NCBI GenBank assembly: GCA_013115125.1
Contig: JABANN010000277.1
Span: 1-44,093, forward strand
DNA: 44,093 nt
Reading direction: 5' to 3'
Source: Perkinsus olseni
Taxonomy: Eukaryota > Perkinsozoa > Perkinsida
The position numbers were made by a program, and so were the translations under genes. A model generated the notes under the pieces. That model was not told the origin of the DNA and made no database searches. It saw nothing but the letters and a program-made list of their open reading frames with translations. Below, piece after piece: positions 32,737-41,278 of this stretch; within the stretch, counting starts at the first letter, position 1, and each line of letters begins with the position of its first letter.

Positions 32737-33779
32737 ATGGGGCCCACCAGAAAGGGCGGCGAGAAAATTCTTGATTTGTAGGTGAGCTGGTGAAAGGGTG
32801 TTGTAGCGCGCGTCAAAACGTCACCGACGCGGAAAGTTTAGCGCATTAATAATCAGCGCTGGAACTACTACGACTTCACCGCTGAAAATGTGGTCATGAT
32901 ACGATGTTATAGTCAGCCAACAGCAGCAGGTAACCCAGTCCAGCTGTACTGTACATACCCCTCACCACGGTAGTCCCTCTCAGGACTGTGCCGCGAGGCT
33001 AGTGTGAAGGCAGTGCCTTCTCGTGTGAGGATGGCTAAGGAGGTGCGTTACCTGCTTGCACTCCCGTCGTATAACGAGGGGCTTCACGTCTGGGTGACTT
33101 GGAAGAACAATCGATGGCTTCTCAGCTGGCCATAATAGACAATCTGTGGTGCTCGAGTCCATTGAGATTGTTTCTTTGGGGGTGTTTGATAGACTGTTGC
33201 CTCTCCCCAATTTCTGGAGCGCTCCCAGGATTGAATTTAACCTGTTCAAGACGATCCTGAGGGCGTTTTGGAGCTCTTGAAAGGGCTTTTGAACACCCGC
33301 TCTTCTCTGCAGGCCCTGTACAACCTAGACACCCGTGCGGATAGCCTGACGCTAGCGAAGCTTCGTGACGCCGGCCTCGACCTGAGGTGATGGCCTCAAC
33401 TACTTATGGACTTTTTTAACGTGGCGCTTTCAGAGGAGATCCGCGGCAGTTGATGGTCGCGAGTGGCAAGGGGTCCCGGACGCCCAGAGAGCTGCTATTC
33501 ATTGACGACGATGAGGACGACTTGCTTGGCAACTTCAGGTGCCTCGGGGAAGCAGAGTATTCTCCACTGCGAATTTTCAAAAACGGTTTTAGAGAAGTTC
33601 TAAAGTTTTCGAAAAACCGTTACGCGTTAGATTATGATTGTTTCTTAACACGTGGCGAGAGCACTCCGCGATTTTCAGGGCTGTGTGACAGGCCAATTCT
33701 TGAATTCAGAATCGATTCTGGGACGGCATTCCACATGTCGAAATCATTTCCAGAATCGATTCTGAGGTTTTACAATTAG
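32737..33779 (+). CDS. Unidentified multi-exon gene
   Basis: Likely first exon 32737-32777 (ATG; MGPTRKGGEKILD, then donor GTAGGT). Later coding pieces: about 32832-32931 (RWNYYDFTAENVVMIRCYSQ), about 33043-33130 (VRYLLALPSYNEGLHVW), about 33140-33255 (ESIEIVSLGVFDRLLPLPNF), about 33256-33388 (LELLKGLLNTRSSLQALYNL), then a 47-base intron to an exon that starts GDPRQLMVASGKG, includes LLFIDDDEDDLLGNF and runs on to TAA 33779. The junction DLR/GDPRQL keeps phase and is convincing; others are approximate. The tail after 33560 contains palindromic sequence and may be untranslated if an upstream splice is used. I recognise no family. An acidic patch (IDDDEDD) is the only obvious feature. Confidence 0.4.
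33707..33764. repeat. Direct repeat of a 14-base perfect palindrome
   Basis: CAGAATCGATTCTG occurs at 33707-33720 and again at 33751-33764, 44 bases apart start to start. Each is its own reverse complement. An additional inverted pair with AACGGTTTT cores lies just upstream, near 33583-33630. Confidence 0.85.
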
Positions 33780-34415
33780 TTCAAGGAATGGCAAATTTGC
33801 CGTCCGGAATTGTTAGCGGCCTCAACGACTTAACAAGTAGAAATGCCACTGTCTGAAATTCAGACTCTGAATGACAGTGTTGCTGAAGCAGAAGCACTCT
33901 GAGTCCTGTCACGTTCACGTCGAGGCGTCACGTGAATTCAGTGCCAGTGTAGTCGCAGGAGACCAGCTCTCATTGTCGCGTCGTTCGCGACCCTGAATGA
34001 TCACGGGTTATGTACCCCGATTCATTGTTCTCACCTACTTCAGGATGTTTCACAACAACAGGGACAGCGTTGTCCCTCAGCAAGACAAGAAACCCACGAT
34101 TAAGAACAGGTTGGCACCGAGGGACCGGCCCCTGCCCGATCAATAGCGGCGTCGTTGTTAACCTCAAGATACCGCTTGTCGAAATTCAACTTCGGCACAA
34201 TTAACCCTAGTCTCGAGGACGAGAAGAGACCGAAACTCTTCACCTCTTCGGCCAAGGAGCTGCGGAAGATGCAGTGAGATATCTTAGGTTGATCATGGGC
34301 TCCGACACGTTTCCTTCAGGAAACTGTTGCTGAAGCCTCGCTCTTTACGGCCGAGAACTTTACACGGGGGCGCCACTTTCATACGCCATCAGACTCGAGA
34401 CGAGTAACGAGGATG
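33780..34415. other. Spacer without a supported gene
   Basis: Short frames only. An inverted motif around CTGTCTGAAATTCAGAC lies near 33850. Nothing else seen. Confidence 0.4.
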
Positions 34416-34938
34416 AGCTTCCGACGCACTGCACGATCTCGTCACCCGTCTCTCAGGCTTAGATGTAGTCACAGCACCATGGCCAGTCGAAGGGCGTCTA
34501 GCCAACTCACGGTCGTCCCTCGCTTACCTCTGCATACCCTTGCCGATAAGGCAGATCTCTGGGAACCCAAACCTAAGGCAGGAGTCAATCGATGTCGATA
34601 CACGTTACATCGCTCCCGCAGCGCTGGGAAGTTCCACGGCGATGTGCGGTTTGGTTCAGGGTCCGCGATCCACCAGAGCGTCTCGGCTCCGAGCCCAGTC
34701 AGTCGAGAAGACGCTGCAACAGTATGAAGATGAGGAGGAGGCCGACAGGCTTTTATTGAAGCGTACAGCGCACTGGCCTGTCGAATGCCCAAGCATCGAA
34801 TCCTTTAAGGTCTCTCCTCATCGTACAGCCCCGTATCAGCCTCGACACGCCCGAGCACGGTTGGGCCGTGCACTTTGGCTAGCTTCTTCGACAGTACCAA
34901 GACAGACTGGGTCGGTCGTAATCGGAAATACTCAGTAA
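34416..34938 (+). CDS. Unassigned long open stretch (plus strand)
   Basis: A frame open for about 174 codons with protein-like composition. It starts DALHDLVTRLSGLDVVTAP and includes SVEKTLQQYEDEEEADRLLL, ending GSVVIGNTQ-stop at 34938. The first in-frame ATG lies well inside (CGDV-side of the stretch), so if real this is probably an internal or final exon. It could belong to the same plus-strand gene as the coding pieces that follow from 35399. Family not recognised. Confidence 0.3.
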
Positions 34939-35398
34939 GTCATCACAGCTTGGTCAGATTGATTGATGTCCCCTAGGTTGAGTCGCTGCTCTATGGAAGC
35001 CACCAACATTTGAAGAGGTTGGAGTACCTCTCATCACACAGACTCAGAGCTCCCCAGGTGAGAAGACCATCACTCGTCATTGGCCAATCTGAGCGATATC
35101 ACGCCAGGTGTGTCTGTCCGCGCCACCAACTCGTGCTAAGGGGCCCGAGAAGGGTAAGTAGTTTCCTCGGCAACCGTAGTTTCATTACTGCTACTGTCTG
35201 CAGGCGATGATTATCGATTAGACGTGTCAGCATGGCACAGGTCCACTAAGATGATGCTGCCATGATGACAACCTTCGTTGTCGTATTTCCATACCACATT
35301 TTACTGTCATCACGATGTCTTGGTGTCCCTTAACAAGTATCGCTTTGAGTTCTAGTATGTTGGTAGGGGGGTAACCGACCGTCCACGATCAGCCTTCA

Positions 35399-36664
35399 AT
35401 GGACCCCAAAGGAGTTGAAGACGCCCTGCGGAAACTGTTCGAAGAGCTTGCCGAGGGACACTTGGTTTCTCGATCTATCTTCATTAAAGCTCTAGGGGAC
35501 CGAGGCAGCCATTATCATGTGCTAACCTCGCCTAAGGCTCAACGCCGTGATTCTCACGGTCCCTCAGTTGGTTGGAAATCTGTTCAAGCACGACAGACCG
35601 GAGACGGCAGCGCCATCTGGGGGTCTCGAGGATACGGTTGATGTCGAGGAGTGCGTCGAGAGGTTCACTTAAACCCGGTGACCTTTCCCTTAGGTTTGTA
35701 TCGCACTTCATGCGTGGTACACGGCACCCAGCCCTCGCTGGTGTCGAGCTGCTGGACTCGCCTCAATTATTGCCTGGGAAGTTCTCATATAGCAGCGCCC
35801 GATCAGGATCGGCAGAACCCGGTCCGGAGACAACCAGACGTAGCGAGACGTTGCCGCTGGTAGCCTAAATCGAGACGTTGCTCCGTCGACTCTTCTCCTA
35901 GTCGCTACGCTGTCCGACGGAGATGTGATTGCTACACAGTTCCTCGATGATGCCCTCTGCGGCATCGCCCCTGGCTCATCCCCATCTATCAACCGGACGT
36001 ACAACGTCACCTTACGGACGGGCCAAGGAGTAGGTCACAACTGCTCTGTTGAAGGGCGAACATAAAGCGAGTTTTCGAGATCTCATCTCAACATTCTCCT
36101 CGAGCCGGGCACTAGACGGCTACAATTACAATTTACAACTTTGCTTTCGTAACTCTCTCGGTTCTCAAAGTCTCATCCGAGGGCCTCTCGAGTGCGCCTT
36201 CAGACAACCCAGCACTTCACCGAGAAGTTCCTACGGTGTTGATTATCGTATGCACATAGCGGTCCGTACTTTCTCCGACCCTCAGTGCAGACCTGTGCCC
36301 TCTTCCTCAGCTTCGCAAGAAGATATCGTATCTCAACGCCACGGGCCTAGTACAAATGTAAGAACGGAATGCTGATGTTGGCCCCCGCACGCTTGCAGTT
36401 ACCGCTTAACGTCATCGCAGCCCAGTATATTGAGGCTCCTGGACGACACGTTGGTACTCGACCCGCGGACGAAGGGATACATCCGGCTCATGATTCTGCC
36501 TTTGTCGCGCGAGATCAGGACAAGGTCCGGCCTTGACGACTTTCGCAGTGCATGATCGTTTCACTTTCAGAGTTATCGTCTCTGTCACCCCCTCTGACAT
36601 GTCTGTCCCCCACGCCATCAAAGAGGATCTAGCATTTGATTTGACGTACATGGCAATGCCATGA
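35399..36664 (+). pseudogene. Gene copy A with beta-sandwich-like C-terminus, probably broken
   Basis: Starts with an ATG-led helix (MDPKGVEDALRKLFEELAEG), followed by pieces TVPQLVGNLFKHDRPETAA, FVSHFMRGTRHPALAGVELL, VATLSDGDVIATQFLDDALC and NRTYNVTLRTGQG, then SYLNATGLVQ, a 41-base intron (GTAAG..GCAG) and LTSSQPSILRLLDDTLVLDP. Relative to copy B (39585-40509) a one-base difference shifts frame just before the final strand-rich segment (FTFRVIVSVTPSDMSVPHAI), so this copy is probably a host pseudogene. The C-terminal pattern, a 'S.QP..L.L..DTL.L.P..KGYIR' run then a short beta segment, recalls the Ig-like repeats of nephrocystin-4, a cilium transition-zone protein. This is tentative. Confidence 0.4.
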
Positions 36665-36908
36665 TGGCATCATGATGACCCGGATGTTGGACACTGTGCC
36701 TTTGTTTGAGTTTGCAGGACTAGCGAGACCAGAGTGAACAGCCGCTAGCTACCACGAACACGAGTTACTGTTCATGGTAGTGCACACTGTGCACGCATTT
36801 CCTTGGCGGTGCACAGCCGCAGGGGCGGCACCCGCCGCGGGTTCCCTCATCACCTGGCCACGCCTGGGGGCACACCGTGCGACGTAATCGGCGCATAGTC
36901 TCAATCAT

Positions 36909-38420
36909 TCATGCAGATCTCGCCCGTCGATGGTTGATACAGGCCACTGTTGCCGCGTTATCGGATAATACAGTAGCGGTAGTGTACCCGTGCTCAAGGG
37001 CCCGCACAACACCAAAAACCGATGCGAGGAGCTCAAGCGGGTAAATATCGGAGGTCGTAAGAGAGGACTGCTCCTTAGACACTAGAAACGTAACGTGCGG
37101 CTCATCCGCGTAGGTCACGTGAAACCATTCGACGGTCGTGCCGCACGACCGCACGACTCGTGCGGTCATACATTACTGAGTCGCTGCCAAGCTGAAATAT
37201 GACACCCTCAAGCCAGTCACGGAAGCATCAGCGACCACCACTGCTCCTTAGTCAGCAGGAGACACCCGAGCAACTGCGAGGCAGTGGTGGAAGCCATACT
37301 CGGCTGTTGAAGAAGGTTCTAGAATGTCTTTGCAGAGTCCAGCAGGCTTTACCCAACACGCACGCGCTTTGAATGGTGTTGTCGGCGACACCTTGTCGCG
37401 CAACGGCCTGCAATCCATAAAAGGGCTAAGCTCAGAGCTAAACAAAGGAGCACAGGTAGCTCACCTGGGCAACTCAGATTCTGAATCGTCCAGTTATCCG
37501 ATCCAATAACGGAAGTTCTCATATAGCAGCGCCCGATCAGGATCGGCAGAACCCGGTCCGGAGACAACCAGACGTAGCGAGACGTTGCCGCTGGTAGCCT
37601 AAATCGAGACGTTGCTCCGTCGACTCTTCTCCTAGTCGCTACGCTGTCCGACGGAGATGTGATTGCTACAGTGATTTTCGACAGTTACGACGATGATTTA
37701 TGGTGTTGTGCGAATGAGACAATGAGCTCGCATGAGTCCGCCAAAAGTTTAGCCCGTTTCTCTTGGGGCAGAGAAACTGTCATATCTCGGAGATCCCACC
37801 TGTAACCCAAGTTGTGAGGGGTAGAAGTGACATGCGGTTTCTTGTACGAAATAGTCAAGCCGAAGCTTCATTCCACTAACAGGATGCTTACGAGGACCTG
37901 CAGAGCTCTGCTTTCGGTAGTGACCCAGCCAACTTCATCCACGTAAATCACGCCAGTTACTGGCGGCCAGTACCATTCAGGTCAGAGTCCGCGTGTAGTC
38001 GTTTTGTTACACGATGAACACTGTTCATTGAACAGTAGCTAAAAGACGGCACTACAGCAGCGGAGAAGAACGGAGACCAAACGGAAGTCGCAAGTGTTGG
38101 TAATACATGCCGTCAACGTAGTTCACAAGGTATTTTTGGTCTTCCACATATACTGGTATGTGACGAAACGCAGATCATTAAACTGAGGTGAAATATCGGA
38201 CTCTATCCAAAGAAAATTTTCTGCGCGCGGGCCCCGCTCACCGGGAGCGGCTCACGCATCTCATGCAGCATGTATGCGGCGATACTAAGCCCAGGAAGTG
38301 CTACGGTTTCATAGCACCGTACGAGCTCATTAACCCCTGATCGCCGCAGGTCATCTATCAAGCGAATGACGCCAGAAGGTTTTACAACACGCGCTAGTTA
38401 AGTGAGAACAGCACCAGGCG
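36909..38420 (-). mobile_element. Broken retroelement with reverse transcriptase and RNase H parts
   Basis: Minus-strand remains of a Pol region. The reverse transcriptase part (about 37700-38420) shows the fingers/palm hallmarks IRLIDDLRRSGVN, then LRLPFGLRSSP, an active-site-like YVDE and LGYRWDLRDMTV. The RNase H-like part (36909-37169) shows LELLASVFGVVRAL followed by LSDNAATVACIN. This set and order suit a DIRS-like or related LTR-class element; I cannot choose between them. No terminal repeats, gag or integrase/recombinase were found. It is clearly broken, with roughly half a dozen or more interruptions, and a stretch of the neighbouring host repeat (37511-37672) lies inside it. It looks old. 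Confidence 0.65.
37511..37672. repeat. Short third copy of the 35.8 kb / 39.6 kb repeat
   Basis: Nearly identical to 35778-35939 and clearly diverged from 39568-39728. Its near identity to the first means it was copied recently. It lies between the reverse transcriptase and RNase H parts of the old retroelement. Confidence 0.85.
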
Positions 38421-39300
38421 GGGGTGCAAATACACTGCACGCAAGTACTACCCCCTCGCTGATACTGGAATCACTGTATCCCCTGAGTACTATTATAATT
38501 TATAACGCAAGATCAGGTGAATCATTAAAAGATATTGAACTAAGTTTTTCACTCATCATCACGATCATGAAGAAGCACTCAATACGCGTGTGGTAAAAGA
38601 TGCACTGCTCAGTGAGTATTAGTCACTAGTGAAAACAAGCATTGCCCTCTCTGAAACAAGCCTGTAAGACTCACTGCATCTCGGTCACGAGTAGCCGCTT
38701 AAGTCAAGACGGCTGGACCCGCGGCATAAAAGGTGTAAGAAAAGTTTCACGGACTGGCCCTTGTGGAAGCATTCGACACACTCGGTATGACCTACGGTAT
38801 TCATGCCATCAGCAGGGAAACACGAATTGTGGGTCGGCTCCGTTAGAATCCTGGGTCGATGCAAAAATTGGTGTCAGGCGGAGAAAGCCTAAGAGAACGT
38901 AGCTTCGGCATAGTATTTTTCCTTCGACACGCACAGCCCTTTCGCCAAGACATCATAGCAGGCGGCGCTGTGAGAACAAAACGTCACTTATCCAAGAGAC
39001 AAGCGAGGATAAGAGCGTCACCAACGCATAGGAGGTCAATACGTGAAAAGCGGTGAAACTAGGCATCGCGTTGAAGTCTCTGTCAAAATGCAAGCAAGTA
39101 AATGCCATGTGTAGCTTGCTTTGAATGCGCACCCGCGAGTCCAACCATTGGTGATTCTACAGTTTCTTATGCTTACAGTCTAATAGTTCTAGCGTTATTG
39201 AAGCACCTCGTGGTACGCGCCACACACATCTCCTCTGCTTGTGTGAATTTCACTCCTGCTGATCCTCCTGTGGGAGGATTGCTACCATTACGTCTATCCT
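38421..39300. other. Unassigned stretch beside the retroelement
   Basis: Open frames on both strands are short and without motifs. Part may be upstream sequence of the broken retroelement, but nothing here shows a domain. An arginine- and lysine-rich plus-strand frame ending near 39056 is probably chance. Confidence 0.3.
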
Positions 39301-39315
39301 GGCTCAATGAACTAC

Positions 39316-39348
39316 TAGTTCAGGCTAGTTCAGAACTAGCCTGAACTA
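39316..39348. repeat. Perfect 16-base-arm palindrome
   Basis: TAGTTCAGGCTAGTTC at 39316-39331 is the exact reverse complement of 39333-39348, with one base between. It is the longest perfect palindrome I found in the window. Confidence 0.9.
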
Positions 39349-39584
39349 ATCCCTCTTGAATCGTCCGGGCTCTCGGTGTTGGACTCGTAACTCACCAACA
39401 CATACGTTGAACTCCTTACGCGTTTCATGGCAGTTCGTGCCAACAATTTACGCAGTGCTTGAGCTGCTCAGGATAATTGTTGCACTGAGTATCAAAGTTG
39501 GGTAATCCAACTGAGCTGATGACCCAGTCCATAACTGGGCGATTCCAAGCGGATGCAGCGGATGCGGAAGTTCTCGAATACCAG

Positions 39585-40509
39585 CGCCCGATCAGGATCG
39601 GCAGAACCCGGTTCCGAGACGACCAGATGTAACAAGACATTGCCGGTGGCGGTCGAAATCGAGGCGTTGCTCCGTCGACTCTTCTCCTAGTCGCTACGCT
39701 GCCCGGCGAAGATGTAATCGGTACACAGTGCCTCGATGATGCCCTCTTCGGCATTGGCCCTGGCTCATCCCCGTCTATCAACCGGACATACAACGTCAGT
39801 TTACGGACGGACGAGTCAGTTTTACGTAGGTGGCAACTGCTCAGTTGAAGGACCAACAACAGACTGGTCTTTCTCGTCCCTCACTGATTATTGCAATTGA
39901 TCGAGCGACTATCATAGTAAAAATTCGATGAGGTCGGTTTTCGAGCCTGTTCCTCGAGCCGGGTACTTAACAGCGGCAATCACAATTCACTAGTTTGTTA
40001 TCGTAATTTTCTCGGTTCTGATCGGAGTGTCCCTCGAATGCCCTCTTTGGTGGCTTATCAGTGCATCGAGAGGTTTCTATGAAGTTCAACATCGTAACCA
40101 CACAACAGTTCAGTTCATATCTTCTGCGACCACTCAGAACGACTTCGCGCTTTTTCTCAGCTTCGCATGAAGGAATCATATCTCAACGCAACGGGGCTTG
40201 TGCAAATGTGAGAAATTCCCGCCGAGGTGGTCTCTACCTGTTCGCAGTTACCGCCTAACATCATCCCAGCCCAGTATATTGAAGCTCGTGGAAGACACGT
40301 TGCTACTCGAACCGCGAACGAAGGGCTATATCCGGTTCAGCATTCTGCCGTCGTCAGCGAGATCAGGACAAGGTGCGGCCTTGACGACTTTCGCAGTGCA
40401 TGATCCGTTCACCTTCAGAGTTATCGTCTCTGTCACCCCCTCCGACATGTCTGTCCCCCACGCTATCAAGGAGAACTCAGCATTTGATTTGACGTTCACG
40501 GGATCGTGA
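39585..40509 (+). CDS. Gene copy B with beta-sandwich-like C-terminus (NPHP4-like?)
   Basis: Coding pieces: LLVATLPGEDVIGTQCLDDA, then SINRTYNVSLRTDE (about 39660-39820); SERLRAFSQLRMKESYLNAT, then GLVQ at about 40128-40207; a short intron (GTGAG..CGCAG); and a last exon from about 40249 that runs openly to TGA 40507-40509, with LKLVEDTLLLEPRTKGYIRF, VHDPFTFRVIVSVTP and a final ENSAFDLTFTGS. Compared with copy A the last exon keeps one frame throughout, so this may be the working copy, or at least the later-broken one. Its 5' part is not found here, so it could be a truncated duplicate. Strand-rich character and the 'GYIRF..' spacing suggest an Ig-like fold, perhaps of nephrocystin-4 type. 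Confidence 0.4.
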
Positions 40510-41278
40510 TGACAAGGATGTTCCATACTGCATGTTTGTTTGCGTTTGCAGTGACGCAAAGTGGCAAAGTGGCGCGCCGTGAGTGAACCGCTGCCAGCTA
40601 CGACGTATCTGTGCACAACCACCGCTGGAGCGGATTCTGTGAGGCGAAGTGCTTCAAGTTCATCGTGCTCTCATGTCTATCCTGGTTCCATAGCCTAGCC
40701 TGAAGTGATCTCTCTTGAACCGAGATGCATCGGTGCAAGTCTGACTGAGCCGGCTCTTTGTGTTCGATAAACAAGTCACTAACACACCAGATTGAACTAC
40801 TCCTTACGCGTTTCGAGGCAGCGTTTCATGCCAACAAAATACGCAGTGCTTGAGCCGCTCAGGAATCAAACGATAATGATCCTTTCAGTATAAGTATCCT
40901 GATCAGGCTAATCTTTCCAGCGTGTATCCAACTGAGTTGATAACTGCAAATCCCCGGCTATGTTGACCTTCGACATGAAGGCTGTTTCCGTCCTCTCTGC
41001 AATCCACTGTTCCGTTAACTTCACAGTCCGTCAACTGCAACGCAACAAATTAAGGCTGCCACTGTGACCAATGAAGACGATGTGTCATGGTCAGATTGCT
41101 GGCACACATCACACTCAGTACTGCTCTACGCGGTAAGTGCAACTAATTGTCATGTCAACTTCAATTCTTCAACTCGGTTTATCTGTCATCGTTGGAGGCT
41201 GCGATAACACACGATTCAATAGCTCCTCGAAAACCCTGCGAGAACATCGTGAGCAAAGCCGCGCGAAGCGAGGTCGTC
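40510..41278. other. Spacer without a supported gene
   Basis: Sits between the plus-strand copy B and the end of the minus-strand CEP164-like gene, so it is a convergent intergenic region. Part of 40680-40870 resembles 39300-39450 (TACGCAGTGCTTGAG and neighbouring phrases), showing that the duplicated segment extends beyond the coding part. Confidence 0.4.

Noticed and set aside
35708-36010. Minus-strand frame shared by the repeats at 35.8, 37.5 and 39.7 kb
   Set aside because: It is the antisense of the plus-strand coding reading, which has the better protein character and the conserved intron.
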